From Allobacillus salarius (lineage in GTDB: Bacteria; Bacillota; Bacilli; Bacillales; Alkalibacillaceae): 64,000 nucleotides of DNA. Position 1 is the first letter of the stretch. Each line of letters begins with the position of its first letter. The DNA lies in NCBI RefSeq assembly GCF_007559425.1, contig NZ_VMHE01000002.1, forward strand, positions 124,001 through 188,000, in the 5' to 3' direction. Under the pieces are notes generated by a model, which did not search any database, had not been told where the DNA came from, and saw nothing but the letters and a program-made list of their open reading frames with translations. Below are positions 20,586 to 32,259 of this stretch, piece by piece. A program made the position numbers and the translations under genes.

Positions 20586-21374
20586 ATGAAAGAAAGAATA
20601 ATTACCGCAATTATCGGACTGATTTTATTTATTCCGCTTGTAATATACGGCGAGTGGCCATTTGTGGTTATGGTGTTTTTATTAGCGACAATCGCTTTTT
20701 ATGAGTTAATGAGAATGAATAAAGTACCTTTTAACTCCTTTCCTGCAGTCATAGGAGTAATCATGTTGTGGTTGCTTTTATGTGATGAAAACGTTTTGCC
20801 ATTTGCAGAAAGAATTCCTTTAAGCCGTATAGAAATCATCTTTTTATCTTTTCTGTTATTATTAGCATATACAGTCCTTGTTAAAAATAAATTTACATTT
20901 AATGGTGTTTCGTATGTACTAACATCTGCACTATACATAGGGATTGGTTTTTCATACTTTATTGAAACACGCTATGATGGATTGGAATATGTAATCTATG
21001 TGTTAGTCGTAATTTGGTTAACAGATACGGGTGCCTTCTTCACTGGTAAATTCTTTGGAAAGACTAAATTGTGGCCGGCAATTAGTCCGAAGAAAACGAT
21101 TGAAGGCTTTTTCGGCGGGATCATCAGCGCGGTTATTGCCGTTTTAATCTTACAGTCAATTACAACCATTCACGACAATTTATTAATCTTACTATTAGTC
21201 ACCGTATTAGCCTCTTTCACAGCACAAATAGGTGACTTGGTTGAGTCCGCACTAAAAAGACATATGGAAGTCAAGGATTCAGGAACCATACTACCAGGTC
21301 ATGGCGGCATTCTCGATCGCTTCGATAGCTTGATCTTCATGGTGCCATTTTTACATTTCATACACTTCTTTTAA
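20586..21374 (+). CDS. cdsA: Phosphatidate cytidylyltransferase
   Basis: 262 residues from ATG 20586, just after a TAGGTGG ribosome site; the open frame upstream to 20553 overlaps uppS and lacks family character. It has about eight membrane helices and the CdsA signature near the C-terminus (PGHGGILDRFDSLIF). It makes CDP-diacylglycerol from phosphatidate and CTP, the precursor used by PgsA, encoded later in this window. Confidence 0.96.
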   Translation: MKERIITAIIGLILFIPLVIYGEWPFVVMVFLLATIAFYELMRMNKVPFNSFPAVIGVIMLWLLLCDENVLPFAERIPLSRIEIIFLSFLLLLAYTVLVKNKFTFNGVSYVLTSALYIGIGFSYFIETRYDGLEYVIYVLVVIWLTDTGAFFTGKFFGKTKLWPAISPKKTIEGFFGGIISAVIAVLILQSITTIHDNLLILLLVTVLASFTAQIGDLVESALKRHMEVKDSGTILPGHGGILDRFDSLIFMVPFLHFIHFF

Positions 21375-21406
21375 TTGAATGAACTTGATAAGTTGAGGGT
21401 TGCAGA

Positions 21407-22552
21407 ATGAAGAACATTACATTATTAGGTGGAACAGGTTCAATCGGAGAACAAACTGTCGAAGTGATTGAACAACTTCCAGAATATCGGTTATTTGCGT
21501 TTGCTTTTGGAAAACGTGTAGACAAAGCGCTTGGATTGGTAGAGAGATTAAAACCAGAATGGATTGTAGCTGGTGATCGTCAAGCCAAAGAAGAAATTGA
21601 GAAAAAGATCTCTTATCAAGCAAAAGTTTCTTATGGTATGGAAGCTTTATGCGAAGTAGCCTCCAATGACCAAACGGATATTGTCGTCAATGCATTGCTC
21701 GGAAGCATCGGACTTCAGCCGACTTTGGATGCAATTCGTTCCCGAAAACAAATTGCATTTGCCAATAAAGAGACATTGGTAACTGCTGGACATCTAGTGA
21801 TGGCAGAAGCGAAAAAGTATGGTGTAGATTTGTTGCCAGTTGACAGTGAACACGCAGCTATCCATCAATGTTTACGTGGAGAAAAGCGAGACCAACTGAA
21901 TCGGTTAATCGTCACCGCATCTGGAGGTAGCTTTCGGGATTATTCACGTGATGAATTGGTCGGTGTAAAAAAAGAAGACGCCTTAAAACATCCAAATTGG
22001 GACATGGGTGCAAAAATCACGATTGATTCGGCTACAATGATGAATAAAGGTTTAGAAGTCATTGAAGCTCATTGGTTGTTTCAAGTGCCTTATAATAAAA
22101 TTGATGTAATCATGCACAAAGAAAGTGTTATTCATTCTATGGTTGAGTTCAACGATTTAAGCGTAATGGCACAATTAGGAACGCCAGACATGCGAATTCC
22201 TATACAATATGCTTTGACTTATCCAAATCGCACAGACTTCTCATTAAGTGAAGGGTTAGACTTATTAAAATTTCGAGAGCTTCATTTTAATGAGTTAAGC
22301 TTTGAGCGTTTCCCTTGTTTAAGAATGGCTTATGAAGCTGGAAAAGCAGGTGGAAGTGCACCAACTGTTTTAAATGCTGCTAATGAAGTCGCTGTCCAAT
22401 TATTTTTGGACGACCAGATCATTTTTTTAGAAATTGAACAACTAATAGAAGAAGCATTACAGAAACATCAAGTAATTGAGCAACCTGATTTGGAATCAAT
22501 TCTTGCGGTTGACCAAGATACGAGAAAACGCATTTTGAGTGTTTACTCGTAA
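21407..22552 (+). CDS. dxr: 1-deoxy-D-xylulose 5-phosphate reductoisomerase
   Basis: 381 residues. The NADPH-binding N-terminus LLGGTGSIGEQT, the metal/substrate segment LLPVDSEHAAIHQCL, and TASGGSFR are visible. It commits DXP to the MEP isoprenoid pathway, upstream of the UppS substrate supply. GAGGG precedes ATG 21407. rasP follows after 16 bases. Confidence 0.97.
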   Translation: MKNITLLGGTGSIGEQTVEVIEQLPEYRLFAFAFGKRVDKALGLVERLKPEWIVAGDRQAKEEIEKKISYQAKVSYGMEALCEVASNDQTDIVVNALLGSIGLQPTLDAIRSRKQIAFANKETLVTAGHLVMAEAKKYGVDLLPVDSEHAAIHQCLRGEKRDQLNRLIVTASGGSFRDYSRDELVGVKKEDALKHPNWDMGAKITIDSATMMNKGLEVIEAHWLFQVPYNKIDVIMHKESVIHSMVEFNDLSVMAQLGTPDMRIPIQYALTYPNRTDFSLSEGLDLLKFRELHFNELSFERFPCLRMAYEAGKAGGSAPTVLNAANEVAVQLFLDDQIIFLEIEQLIEEALQKHQVIEQPDLESILAVDQDTRKRILSVYS

Positions 22553-22568
22553 AGGAAGGTGCTAGTGT

Positions 22569-23828
22569 ATGAATACGGTCATTGCCTTTATTTTTATGTT
22601 CGGTTTATTAGTGTTTATCCATGAACTAGGACACCTAATCTTTGCTAAGCGTGCGGGAATGCTCGCGAGGGAATTTGCGATCGGTTTCGGCCCGAAAATC
22701 TTTTCTTATCGAAAAGATGAAACACTATATACGATTCGATTGTTACCAATTGGAGGATATGTACGTGTAGCTGGAGACGACCCTGAAATTGTTGAATTGA
22801 AGCCGGGGTATCATATCGGCATTGAATTCAATGAGCAAAACAAAGTAAATAAAATCATCGTTAATAATAAGTCTAAATACCCGAATGCAAAAGTAGTTGA
22901 AGTTGAACATATCGATCTTGACCATGACTTGATACTTTTATGTCATGATCTCAATACGGAAGAAAGAATACAGTACGAGATCGACCGAAAAGCGTTATTT
23001 GTCATGGATGAAAAAGAAACATTGATTGCTCCATATGATCGACAGTTTGGTTCAAAGTCAGTCGGCAAAAAAGCGATGCAAGTATTTGCTGGCCCACTGA
23101 TGAACTTTTTGCTGGCTATCGTTATTTTTTGGGGTTTAGGATTTGTTCAAGGCGTTCCGGTTGAAGAAGCTTCGTTAGGTAGTGTGGAAGAAGGTTCTCC
23201 AGCAGAACAAGCTGAATTGGTTGAAGGGGATACCATTACTTCGATTGATGGAAAAGAAATTAATGATTGGACCGAATTTGTTCTCTATGTACAAGAGCGA
23301 CCTAGTGAAGAAATTGCATTGACCGTCGATCGAGCTGGCGAAACGATTGAAACGTCACTAGTGACTAATTCATATGAGACAGAAACTGGTGAAATGATTG
23401 GCCGGATTGGTGTTACAAGGGACTTTGACAAAGCACCACTTGAAGTATTCAGTTACGGATTTACGCAAGTTTATGAAATCGGTAAGTTGATACTGGATGC
23501 CCTCGGAATGCTTGTAACTGGACAACTTTCACTGGACGCTTTAGCTGGACCTGTAGGGATTTATACAGCGACAGACGAAGTTGTACAAACTGGAATTTTG
23601 AACTTCTTTATGTGGACAGCGATGCTAAGTATTAATTTAGGGATTGTGAATCTATTACCACTCCCAGCATTGGATGGCGGTCGTCTGATGTTCTTAGGCT
23701 ATGAGGCAATTCGAGGTAAACCACTCGATCCGCAAAAAGAAGGAATATTTCACTTTATTGGCTTCGCTTTATTAATGTTATTAATGATTGCTGTCACCTG
23801 GAACGACATTGAACGATTGTTTATGTAA
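22569..23828 (+). CDS. rasP: Site-2 protease RasP (RseP family)
   Basis: 419 residues of an intramembrane zinc metalloprotease. The HExxH motif is at residues 18-22 (FIHELGHLIFAKRAG), a PDZ domain occupies roughly residues 200-280, and the second metal motif is NLLPLPALDGGRL near the C-terminus. In B. subtilis RasP cleaves anti-sigma factors and FtsL or signal-peptide remnants. The segment between the first helix and the PDZ domain is extended, as in Bacillus homologues. GGAAGGTG precedes the ATG. Confidence 0.96.
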   Translation: MNTVIAFIFMFGLLVFIHELGHLIFAKRAGMLAREFAIGFGPKIFSYRKDETLYTIRLLPIGGYVRVAGDDPEIVELKPGYHIGIEFNEQNKVNKIIVNNKSKYPNAKVVEVEHIDLDHDLILLCHDLNTEERIQYEIDRKALFVMDEKETLIAPYDRQFGSKSVGKKAMQVFAGPLMNFLLAIVIFWGLGFVQGVPVEEASLGSVEEGSPAEQAELVEGDTITSIDGKEINDWTEFVLYVQERPSEEIALTVDRAGETIETSLVTNSYETETGEMIGRIGVTRDFDKAPLEVFSYGFTQVYEIGKLILDALGMLVTGQLSLDALAGPVGIYTATDEVVQTGILNFFMWTAMLSINLGIVNLLPLPALDGGRLMFLGYEAIRGKPLDPQKEGIFHFIGFALLMLLMIAVTWNDIERLFM

Positions 23829-23871
23829 GTGCTTTTTGGCTTTACGGTATAATTAGATTGAGGTGAATGAA

Positions 23872-25575
23872 ATGAGACAAAGCAATATGCTAATCCCGAC
23901 ATTGCGGGAAGTTCCAAAAGAAGCTGAAATCAAAAGTCATCAATTGCTGTTAAAAGCAGGTTATATTCGTAAATTGGCATCAGGCGTATATAATTTCTTG
24001 CCGCTCGGAAAAAGAGTGCTTCGGAAAGTTGAGAAAATCATTCGTGAAGAAATGGACCGAGCTGGGGCGCAAGAAGTTCAAATGCCAACTATACAACCAG
24101 CAGAAATTTGGGAAGCTACCGGTAGATGGTACACAATGGGTGGAGAGTTAATGCGTTTAAAAGATCGTCATGATCGACCATTCGCATTAGGAGCTACTCA
24201 TGAAGAAGTTGTCACTACATTAGTCAAGGATGAAGTGACATCCTATAAAAAGTTACCTTTTACTTTATATCAAATTCAAAATAAATTCAGGGATGAACAA
24301 AGGCCTCGTTTCGGCTTGTTGCGTGGACGGGAATTTTTGATGAAAGACGCCTATTCATTTCATGATAGCTTTGAATCTCTAGATGAAACCTATCAAGCTC
24401 TTTATGACGCTTATTCAAGAATATTTGATCGATTAAATTTGAATTATCGTTCTGTCATTGCAGATTCTGGTGCAATGGGTGGTAAAGATACGCATGAATT
24501 TATGGTTCTCTCTGAAGTAGGAGAAGATATCATTGCTTATTCAAATTCCTCGGACTACGCTGCAAATATCGAAATGGCACCAGTAGTAGATCAAGGCGAA
24601 AAGCCTGATGTACAACCGAAAGAGATGGAGAAGGCCTCTACACCAAATGCAAAAACGATGCAAGAGGTAGCTGATTATTTAGGACATGCATTGGCGGATG
24701 GTATGAAGGCGATTATGTTTAAAGTGGATGGTCGATTTGTTTTAGTCATAGTAAGAGGCGACCACGAAGTCAATGATGTAAAGTTAAAAAACTTATACAA
24801 TGCTGATATTGTTGAATTGGCAACAGAAGAAGAGACACGAGGAATAGTCGGAGCTGGATTTGGTTCCCTTGGACCAGTAGGCTTACCTGATACGGTCGAA
24901 GTTGTCGCGGATTATGCTGTGAAGTATTTAGTGAATGCAACATGTGGTGCAAATGAAGATGGTTACCATTATATCAATGTACAACCAGAGAGAGATTTCC
25001 AAGTGAGCCATTATGCTGATTTGAGGTTTATTCAAGAGGGTGACCCTTCTCCAGATGGTCAGGGAACGATTGAATTTGCTAAAGGTATTGAAGTGGGCCA
25101 TATTTTTAAGCTTGGTACGCTTTACGCCGAAAAACTCGGAGCAGAGTTTCTGGATCACAATGGTAAATCTCAGCCATTTATTATGGGCTGTTATGGTATC
25201 GGTGTATCCCGTGCACTTGCTGCAGTTGTGGAACAATTTGGTGACGAGGACGGCATGAATTGGCCGAAAGAAGTCAGACCATTTGATTTCCACTTACTTA
25301 ATTTAAATACGAAAAACGACGAACAGGTTGAACTTGCCGATCAACTTTATAAACAATTGCAAGATGACGGTTATGATGTACTATATGATGACCGAAAAGA
25401 ACGACCAGGTGTCAAGTTCAACGACAGTGATTTAATTGGCATCCCTTATCGTTTTGTCGTCGGTAAAGGCGCAAGTGAAGGGTATATTGAATTTAAAAAC
25501 CGTCAAACAGGTGAGCAAGAAGATGTGAAAACTTCTGAGCTTACACAGTTCATTGAACAATTGATGGGAGCATAA
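23872..25575 (+). CDS. proS: Prolyl-tRNA synthetase
   Basis: 567 residues from ATG 23872. An in-frame GTG at 23863 lies within the TGAGGTG ribosome site, so the ATG is preferred; it yields the familiar start [19 protein letters not shown]. It is a bacterial-type class II synthetase, with the YbaK-like editing insertion between residues about 230 and 390 and an anticodon-binding C-terminus. I saw no T-box leader in the 43 bases before it. Confidence 0.97.
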   Translation: MRQSNMLIPTLREVPKEAEIKSHQLLLKAGYIRKLASGVYNFLPLGKRVLRKVEKIIREEMDRAGAQEVQMPTIQPAEIWEATGRWYTMGGELMRLKDRHDRPFALGATHEEVVTTLVKDEVTSYKKLPFTLYQIQNKFRDEQRPRFGLLRGREFLMKDAYSFHDSFESLDETYQALYDAYSRIFDRLNLNYRSVIADSGAMGGKDTHEFMVLSEVGEDIIAYSNSSDYAANIEMAPVVDQGEKPDVQPKEMEKASTPNAKTMQEVADYLGHALADGMKAIMFKVDGRFVLVIVRGDHEVNDVKLKNLYNADIVELATEEETRGIVGAGFGSLGPVGLPDTVEVVADYAVKYLVNATCGANEDGYHYINVQPERDFQVSHYADLRFIQEGDPSPDGQGTIEFAKGIEVGHIFKLGTLYAEKLGAEFLDHNGKSQPFIMGCYGIGVSRALAAVVEQFGDEDGMNWPKEVRPFDFHLLNLNTKNDEQVELADQLYKQLQDDGYDVLYDDRKERPGVKFNDSDLIGIPYRFVVGKGASEGYIEFKNRQTGEQEDVKTSELTQFIEQLMGA

Positions 25576-25594
25576 AAAATCATCAAGTAAACAG

Positions 25595-25620
25595 GACCCT
25601 TGTCAACATTGGCAGGGGTC
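25595..25620 (+). other. Hairpin after proS without a U-tract
   Basis: A 12-bp stem with two G-U pairs (25595-25606 with 25609-25620) lies between proS and polC. It is not followed by a T-run, so it is not a standard intrinsic terminator; it could be an RNA-processing or pause structure. Confidence 0.5.
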
Positions 25621-25650
25621 TATATGAATTATAAAGGGTGAGGGGAAAGT

Positions 25651-28600
25651 ATGGATAACTTTTCAAAAGAGCGACTACAGCTATTGATTGAACAAATTCA
25701 ATTGCCTGAAACGATTGTTAATGAATATTTCTCAGAAACAACGTTACAAAAATTGACCGTCTTTAAAGAAACGAAAACATGGCAATTTCATTTACATAAT
25801 CCAAAGCCCTTTCCGTGTGAAGTTATTGAAGTATTTTCTTTAAAACTGAGAGAGGCTTTTCAGCATATTGCTGAAGTCAGTTTCATGGTCACAACTGAAC
25901 AGAGTGAGTTGGAAGAAAAGGAAATCATTAATTATTGGCATTTATTTATTTCATCCATTGATGACCTTTTTCCTGCATATAAAGATTTTGTCCATTCACA
26001 ACAACCTCAGTTGAAAGGCAATGCCATTCTTCTATGTGCTCGCAATCAAATGGAATCGAATGCAATCCAAAAGAAACTTTCGCCTTTACTTAAATCTTTT
26101 TGCCAGCAATATGGCTTAAAAAATTACCACCTTGATATGGAAATCATCCAAAACGAAGATGAGATTGAACAGTTCCAGCAAGAAAAACAACAAGAAGAAC
26201 GTACTCTGATCGAGAAAGCCATTAGAGACCAAGAAGAAAAAGCGAAACAAGCGAATGCAAACGAGCCATCATATGCCCCGGTTAAACTTGGACAGACGAT
26301 TCAAGAGGAACCGATTGAAATGCAGCATATTATCGAAGAGGAAATGCGCCTCGCCATTCAAGGCTATGTATTTGATGTCGATATTCGGAATTTACGATCT
26401 GGCCGAGATTTATTAATCGTCAGTGTGACAGATTATACAGATTCCCTGCAAATCAAAATGTTCTCTCGTGGGGATGAACAAAAAGAAGAATTTAAAAAGC
26501 TGAAACCTGGCATGTGGATTAAAGCACGCGGAGGCGTACAAACAGATAACTATACACATGAACTTGTCATGATGGGTACTGACCTTGTAGAAATCAAACC
26601 GAAAGTCAGACAGGATCAATCGGATGATAAACGTGTGGAATTGCATGCACATACAGCGATGAGTCAAATGGATGCAACTGTATCCGTTGACCGTCTCATT
26701 AAGCAAGCGGCTGATTGGGGTCACCCAGCTATCGCAATTACGGATCATGCTGTTGTACAATCCTTCCCAGAAGCCTACAATGCAAGCAAGAAACACGGTA
26801 TCAAAGTATTGTATGGTCTTGAGGCCAACTTGGTTGATGACGGTGTTCCGATTGCCTATAACGAACAAGCGATCAACTTAGATGATGCAAATTATATTGT
26901 GTTTGACGTTGAAACAACGGGTCTATCTGCTAATTTCGACAAGATTATTGAATTAGCTGCTGTTAAGGTACATCAAGGCGAAATTGTAGATCGTTTTGAA
27001 CGTTTCGCTAATCCGCACCAAAAGCTAAGTGATACAACGATTAATTTAACCGGTATTACAGACGATATGGTTAAAGATGCACCAGAAATTGAGGAAGTAA
27101 TGAAAGACTTCCATCAGTGGTGTGAACAAGATATATTAGTAGCTCATAATGCTAGTTTTGATATCGGGTTCATTAATGCTGCGTACCAGCGAATGGGAAT
27201 TGAAAAAGTGTCGAATCCAGTAATCGATACGTTGGAGTTGGCAAGATTTTTATTACCAGATTTAAAGAACCATCGGTTGAACACGTTGTGTAAGTTTTTA
27301 AATATTGAACTAACCCAGCACCACCGTGCCATTTATGATGCAGAAGCAACTGGGTACATGCTTGTCAGTTTATTGAAAATGGCTAAAGAAAAAGAAATTC
27401 AGAACCATAATGAGTTAAACCGCTATGTCGGTGAAGGTGATGCATATAAACGCTCAAGACCATTTCATGCAACATTAATTGCCCAGACACAAGAAGGATT
27501 AAAAAACCTATTCAAATTAGTTTCAATGGCTCACATCGATTACTTTTATCGTCAGCCGCGAATTCCGCGATCCAAATTGAATAAATATCGGGAAGGGATA
27601 TTAGTCGGTTCGGGGTGTGCTCAAGGAGAGCTATTTGATACGGTCGCATTAAAATCAAAAGATGAAGCGGAAAAAGTCGCTGAATTTTATGATTTCATTG
27701 AAATTCAACCGCCGAGCAATTATGCACATTTGATTGAAAAGGAACAAGCACATTCCATGGGTCATATTAAACAAATGCTGAAGACAATTGTTGACATCGG
27801 AGAAAAACAACAAAAGACAGTTGTAGCTACAGGTAACGTTCACTATATTGAACCACATGAAAAACAGTACCGAAAAATATTGATTGCATCCCAGAGCGGA
27901 AATCCATTGAACCGTCAAACTCAACCTGATGTTCATTTCCGTACAACCGATGAAATGCTTGAGCTTTTCGACTTTCTCGGTGAAGAAAAAGCTACAGAAG
28001 TGGTCATTACAAATACAAATAAAATATCAGATGAAATCGAAGACGTTAAGCCAATCAAAGATGAATTGTATACACCGAATATTGAAGGTGCAGATGATGA
28101 AATTAGACAAATGTGTTATGACCGCGCCAAAAGTATATACGGAGATGACTTACCTGAAATCGTAACAAGCCGCTTAGAAAAAGAATTAACAAGTATTATC
28201 GATAATGGGTTTTCCGTTATTTACTTAATTTCCCAGAAGCTCGTTAAGAGATCATTGGATGATGGCTACTTAGTTGGTTCAAGGGGTTCGGTTGGTTCAT
28301 CATTTGTCGCGACGATGACAGAGATTACAGAAGTTAATCCATTGCCACCACATTACGCATGTCCAAATTGTAAGCATCATGAATTTTTCACAGATGGGTC
28401 GGTAGCTTCTGGATTCGATTTACCTGAAAAAGATTGTCCAGCATGCGGCACGGCTTATCACCGTGATGGACAGGATATTCCTTTCGAAACGTTTTTAGGT
28501 TTTGAAGGTGACAAAGTTCCAGATATTGACCTGAACTTCTCCGGTGATTATCAGCCTCGGGCTCACCACTATACAAAAGTGTTATTCGGTGAGGATAATG

Positions 28601-29940
28601 TGTATCGTGCAGGGACAATCGGTACGGTAGCTGAGAAAACAGCATTTGGTTATGTAAAAGGATACGCTCAAGATCAAGGCCTGCACTATAAGCAAGCAGA
28701 AGTGAATCGATTAGTGAAAGGCTGTACAGGGGTTAAACGGACAACGGGCCAGCACCCAGGAGGGATCATTGTCGTTCCAGATGACAAAGAAATTTATGAC
28801 TTCACACCAATTCAATATCCAGCGGATGACAGGACTTCAGAATGGAAAACGACTCATTTTGATTTCCATTCCATTGATAATAATCTGTTGAAGTTAGACA
28901 TCCTTGGACACGATGACCCGACGGTGATCCGTATGCTGCAAGACCTGACTGGAATTGACCCACAGACTGTGCCGCCGAACGACCCTGAAGTGATGAAAAT
29001 ATTTAGTGGCCCTGAACCACTTGGTGTATCAGCGGATCAAATTTTGTGCAAAACAGGAACATTAGGTGTTCCGGAGTTTGGTACTCGGTTCGTTCGACAA
29101 ATGTTGGAAGATACCAAACCATCATCTTTTGCTGAGCTTGTCATCATATCTGGTCTTTCGCACGGATCTGACGTTTGGCTTGGTAACGCACAAGAATTGA
29201 TCAATGATGGGATTTGTGAAATTGGTGACGTTATTGGTTGTCGTGACGACATCATGGTGTATTTGATGCATAAAGGGCTGGAAGCATCGCTAGCGTTTAA
29301 AATTATGGAGTTCGTACGTAAGGGTAAAGGGCTGCAAGATGAATGGATTGAAGAAATGAAAAAACACGGGGTGCCTGATTGGTATATTGAATCTTGTAAA
29401 AAGATTAAGTACATGTTCCCGAAAGCCCACGCCGCAGCTTACGTGTTAATGGCAGTGCGAATTGCATACTTTAAAGTTCATTATCCAATATACTTTTATG
29501 CCGCTTATTTTTCTGTTCGGGCAGCAGATTTCGAGCTCAATACAATGGTTAAAGGCTCAGAAGCTTTGAAAGCACGTATCGAAGAAATTTTGAGCAAAGG
29601 AAATGATGCAACACCGAAAGAAAAAAGTTTATTGACAGTATTGGAAATTGCACTGGAAATGAATGAACGAGGGTTTAGTTTTCAAAAGGTAGATCTCTAT
29701 CGCTCAAATGCAAAAGATTTTATTGTTGATGGAAATTCACTCATTCCTCCATTTAATGCTGTTGACGGCTTAGGAACAAATGCTGCAATCAACATCGTCA
29801 AAGCAAGAGAAGAAGGAGACTTTCTATCGAAACAAGACTTAAGAGAACGTAGTCGTTTATCTAAAACAGTTGTCGAATATTTGGATGAACATGGCTGCTT
29901 AGAAGGCTTGCCTGAAGAAAATCAGTTGTCTTTATTTTAA
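25651..29940 (+). CDS. polC: DNA polymerase III alpha subunit, Gram-positive PolC type
   Basis: 1429 residues, the usual PolC size. It has an N-terminal region and OB domain (to about 325), a PHP domain split by a DEDD-type 3'-5' exonuclease (D419 in FDVETTGL; later HNASFDIGF), then the polymerase domain. A zinc-binding Cys4 site is visible (CPNCKH and CPACGT). The polymerase palm/finger and helix-hairpin-helix regions follow, ending in a QLSLF clamp-binding motif. It is the main replicative polymerase. TGAGGGGAAAG precedes the ATG. Confidence 0.98.
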   Translation: MDNFSKERLQLLIEQIQLPETIVNEYFSETTLQKLTVFKETKTWQFHLHNPKPFPCEVIEVFSLKLREAFQHIAEVSFMVTTEQSELEEKEIINYWHLFISSIDDLFPAYKDFVHSQQPQLKGNAILLCARNQMESNAIQKKLSPLLKSFCQQYGLKNYHLDMEIIQNEDEIEQFQQEKQQEERTLIEKAIRDQEEKAKQANANEPSYAPVKLGQTIQEEPIEMQHIIEEEMRLAIQGYVFDVDIRNLRSGRDLLIVSVTDYTDSLQIKMFSRGDEQKEEFKKLKPGMWIKARGGVQTDNYTHELVMMGTDLVEIKPKVRQDQSDDKRVELHAHTAMSQMDATVSVDRLIKQAADWGHPAIAITDHAVVQSFPEAYNASKKHGIKVLYGLEANLVDDGVPIAYNEQAINLDDANYIVFDVETTGLSANFDKIIELAAVKVHQGEIVDRFERFANPHQKLSDTTINLTGITDDMVKDAPEIEEVMKDFHQWCEQDILVAHNASFDIGFINAAYQRMGIEKVSNPVIDTLELARFLLPDLKNHRLNTLCKFLNIELTQHHRAIYDAEATGYMLVSLLKMAKEKEIQNHNELNRYVGEGDAYKRSRPFHATLIAQTQEGLKNLFKLVSMAHIDYFYRQPRIPRSKLNKYREGILVGSGCAQGELFDTVALKSKDEAEKVAEFYDFIEIQPPSNYAHLIEKEQAHSMGHIKQMLKTIVDIGEKQQKTVVATGNVHYIEPHEKQYRKILIASQSGNPLNRQTQPDVHFRTTDEMLELFDFLGEEKATEVVITNTNKISDEIEDVKPIKDELYTPNIEGADDEIRQMCYDRAKSIYGDDLPEIVTSRLEKELTSIIDNGFSVIYLISQKLVKRSLDDGYLVGSRGSVGSSFVATMTEITEVNPLPPHYACPNCKHHEFFTDGSVASGFDLPEKDCPACGTAYHRDGQDIPFETFLGFEGDKVPDIDLNFSGDYQPRAHHYTKVLFGEDNVYRAGTIGTVAEKTAFGYVKGYAQDQGLHYKQAEVNRLVKGCTGVKRTTGQHPGGIIVVPDDKEIYDFTPIQYPADDRTSEWKTTHFDFHSIDNNLLKLDILGHDDPTVIRMLQDLTGIDPQTVPPNDPEVMKIFSGPEPLGVSADQILCKTGTLGVPEFGTRFVRQMLEDTKPSSFAELVIISGLSHGSDVWLGNAQELINDGICEIGDVIGCRDDIMVYLMHKGLEASLAFKIMEFVRKGKGLQDEWIEEMKKHGVPDWYIESCKKIKYMFPKAHAAAYVLMAVRIAYFKVHYPIYFYAAYFSVRAADFELNTMVKGSEALKARIEEILSKGNDATPKEKSLLTVLEIALEMNERGFSFQKVDLYRSNAKDFIVDGNSLIPPFNAVDGLGTNAAINIVKAREEGDFLSKQDLRERSRLSKTVVEYLDEHGCLEGLPEENQLSLF

Positions 29941-30371
29941 AGAATTTCGGACGAGAATACAGAGCAAGTGTAGTCAAAAAGAAGCTCTTCATTTATGACT
30001 GACAACTGACAATCCACCTAGGTGTACAGCTGCCTATTCTTGCATTTAAATGAAAGTTATGATATATTTCAAATTGGTTATACTAAGGATACCTTTTCGA
30101 TGAAAGAGTGGGCGCGTCCCACTCTTTCGTTTTACCCTGAATGCGTCTTCTGAATGATTACTGGATGTATTTTGGTTCGTTCAAGATGCACCGCCACTTT
30201 TTCCCTGCTGGTTCTTTCAGCAGGGAAAATTTATGAAACAAGGTTTCTACGTAAAAAATCAACCAATCACTTATAGTAGTTTGGTTTCGAACATAAAGGA
30301 AATAAAACAACTGAGACGAATGAGAAATTGTTAGTGAGTCCATCAGCAGCTTTATTGAGGAGGATTGTCAT
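29941..30371. other. Long intergenic region between polC and rimP
   Basis: 431 bases without a credible gene. Besides the terminator hairpin it holds two 10-bp perfect palindromes, CACCTAGGTG (30015-30024) and CATTTAAATG (30043-30052), and another 10-bp stem (30201-30210 with 30218-30227) not followed by a T-run. A promoter for rimP is expected here, but I could not identify one with confidence. Confidence 0.6.
30102..30133 (+). terminator. Probable terminator downstream of polC
   Basis: A perfect 11-bp stem (30102-30112 with 30118-30128) with a 5-base loop is followed by GTTTT. It lies 160 bases after the polC stop and is the best terminator candidate before rimP. Confidence 0.7.
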
Positions 30372-30845
30372 ATGAGTAAAAAAATCGAAGGCTTAACTGA
30401 AGAGATTGCACAACCAATCGTTGACGAATTGAACTTGGAATTAGTAGATGTTGAATTCGTTAAAGAAGGTAAAAACAACTTCTTGCGTGTCTATATTGAC
30501 AAAGCAGGAGGAGTTGACTTAGAAGACTGTGAACAAGTGAGCGAAAAGCTCAGTGAACGATTGGATGAAGATGATCCGATCGAACCTGCATATTTTTTGG
30601 AGGTTTCTTCTCCAGGTGCAGAACGGAAACTAAAGACAAAGGAAGCTATTCGAGAGCATATCGGTTCTCATGTTTACATTAAGACGTATGAACCGTTTGC
30701 AGGAAATAAAGAGTTTTATGGTGATTTAGTTAATTTTGAAAATGATTTCGTACACATTCGTTACCGAGAAAAAACACGGGAAAAAGAGATCGAAATTCCG
30801 TATGAAAAAATCGCTTTAGCTCGATTAGCAGTATCTTTTAACTAA
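30372..30845 (+). CDS. rimP: Ribosome maturation factor RimP
   Basis: 157 residues. Typical RimP segments are present: VDVEFVKEGKNNFLRVYIDK, DCEQVSEKLSERLD and the FLEVSSPGAERKL signature, followed by a Sm-like C-terminal domain. RimP assists 30S maturation. TGAGGAGGA precedes the ATG. It opens the conserved rimP-nusA-rnpM-rplGA-infB operon. Confidence 0.96.
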   Translation: MSKKIEGLTEEIAQPIVDELNLELVDVEFVKEGKNNFLRVYIDKAGGVDLEDCEQVSEKLSERLDEDDPIEPAYFLEVSSPGAERKLKTKEAIREHIGSHVYIKTYEPFAGNKEFYGDLVNFENDFVHIRYREKTREKEIEIPYEKIALARLAVSFN

Positions 30846-30861
30846 GGGAGGTAAGAGAATT

Positions 30862-31971
30862 TTGAAAACAAATTTATTCGAAGCCATTAACTTATTGGCT
30901 AGTGAAAAAGAGATTGATAAGGAAATTTTGCTGGAAGCCTTGGACGCAGCAATCGTTTCCGCATACAAAAAGAACTTCAACTCTAAAACAAACGTCCGTG
31001 TTGAAATGGATGAAGAAAAAGAAACGATGAAAGTTTATTCCAGAAAGAACGTTGTAGAAGATGTTCAAAATGAGGACTTAGAAATAAGTCTGGAAGAAGC
31101 AAAAGAGTTGGATATCAACTATGAAATCGGTGATGTTGTCGAACAAGAGGTAACACCGAGAAACTTTGGGCGGATTGCAGCACAAAATGCGAAGCAAGTC
31201 GTCACACAACGAGTTCGTGAAGCTGAAAGAGACGTCATCTATGATGGTTTTATCGATCGTGTTGACGATATAATGACAGGAAAAGTTCAACGTATGGACG
31301 CTCGGAACTTGTACGTACACTTAGGGAAAATTGAAGGAAAATTGCCGCTGAACGAAATCATGCCAACTGAAAATTATAAAGTCCATGACCGAATTAAAGT
31401 GTATGTGACGAAAGTTGAAAAAACGAGCAAAGGACCGCAAATCTATCTTTCAAGAACACATCCAGGCTTGTTGAAGCGTCTATTCGAAATGGAAGTACCA
31501 GAAATTTATGATGGTATTGTGGAAATCAAGTCCGTTGCACGTGAAGCGGGAGATCGTTCTAAAATTAGTGTGTTTGCAGAAGACGAGGAGATTGATCCGG
31601 TTGGCTCTTGTGTTGGTCAGAGAGGACAACGAGTGCAAGCGATTGTAGATGAGTTGCAAGGAGAGAAGATTGATATCGTTCATTGGTCTGAGGATCCTGT
31701 TGTGTATATCTCTAATGCACTTAGTCCGTCTCGTGTAACAGACGTTCTGGTTAATGAGGAGGAAAACGCGACAACAGTCATCGTTCCTGATAACCAACTT
31801 TCATTGGCAATCGGTAAAAGAGGTCAGAATGCTAGACTGGCTGCTAAATTGACTGGTTGGAAAATTGATATAAAAAGTGAAAGTGATGCTGAAGAGCTAG
31901 GTTTATTTGGTGCTGAACAACCAACTGATTTAGATCATGAGATGGGTTCAGTTGACTTTGAAGAAGAATAA
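30862..31971 (+). CDS. nusA: Transcription termination/antitermination protein NusA
   Basis: 369 residues starting at TTG 30862, with a strong GGGAGG site. The N-terminal RNA-polymerase-binding domain is followed by S1 (about 135-200) and two KH domains (VGQRGQRVQAIVDEL and LAIGKRGQNARLAAKLTGW). The C-terminal acidic repeats of proteobacterial NusA are absent, as normal in Bacillus. It modulates pausing, termination and folding of nascent RNA. Confidence 0.97.
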   Translation: MKTNLFEAINLLASEKEIDKEILLEALDAAIVSAYKKNFNSKTNVRVEMDEEKETMKVYSRKNVVEDVQNEDLEISLEEAKELDINYEIGDVVEQEVTPRNFGRIAAQNAKQVVTQRVREAERDVIYDGFIDRVDDIMTGKVQRMDARNLYVHLGKIEGKLPLNEIMPTENYKVHDRIKVYVTKVEKTSKGPQIYLSRTHPGLLKRLFEMEVPEIYDGIVEIKSVAREAGDRSKISVFAEDEEIDPVGSCVGQRGQRVQAIVDELQGEKIDIVHWSEDPVVYISNALSPSRVTDVLVNEEENATTVIVPDNQLSLAIGKRGQNARLAAKLTGWKIDIKSESDAEELGLFGAEQPTDLDHEMGSVDFEEE

Positions 31972-31986
31972 GTAGGGGTGTTTTTA

Positions 31987-32259
31987 ATGAACAAAAGAAA
32001 AAAGCCTTTACGTAAATGCGTCGTTACAAACGAAATGTTCCCGAAAGAGGAATTGATCCGGGTTGTCCGGAATAAAGAAGGGGAAGTATTCGTTGATGAA
32101 ACCGGTAAGAAAAATGGACGCGGAGCATATATAAAAAAAGACCGTGAAGTCATTGAAAAAGCGATGAAAAATGGTCAATTACAAAGAAGTTTGAATACTG
32201 CAATTGATGAAACAATCTATGACGAATTATTCAAGCAAGTAGGCTCTAAACATGTCTAA
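31987..32259 (+). CDS. rnpM: RNase P modulator RnpM (YlxR)
   Basis: 90 residues from ATG 31987, with TAGGGG upstream; an in-frame GTG at 31978 overlaps that site. The YlxR fold is recognisable from RKPLRKCVVTNEMFPKEELIR-like sequence and GRGAYI. In B. subtilis this basic protein binds RNase P RNA. It lies between nusA and the L7Ae-like gene and overlaps the latter by 8 bases. Confidence 0.93.
   Translation: MNKRKKPLRKCVVTNEMFPKEELIRVVRNKEGEVFVDETGKKNGRGAYIKKDREVIEKAMKNGQLQRSLNTAIDETIYDELFKQVGSKHV

Noticed and set aside
23829..23871. T-box leader upstream of proS
   Set aside because: Only 43 bases separate rasP and proS, too short for a T-box, and no T-box sequence is present.
30158..30343. 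61-residue minus-strand open frame upstream of rimP
   Set aside because: No ribosome site, family resemblance or codon pattern supports it; it overlaps hairpin sequence.
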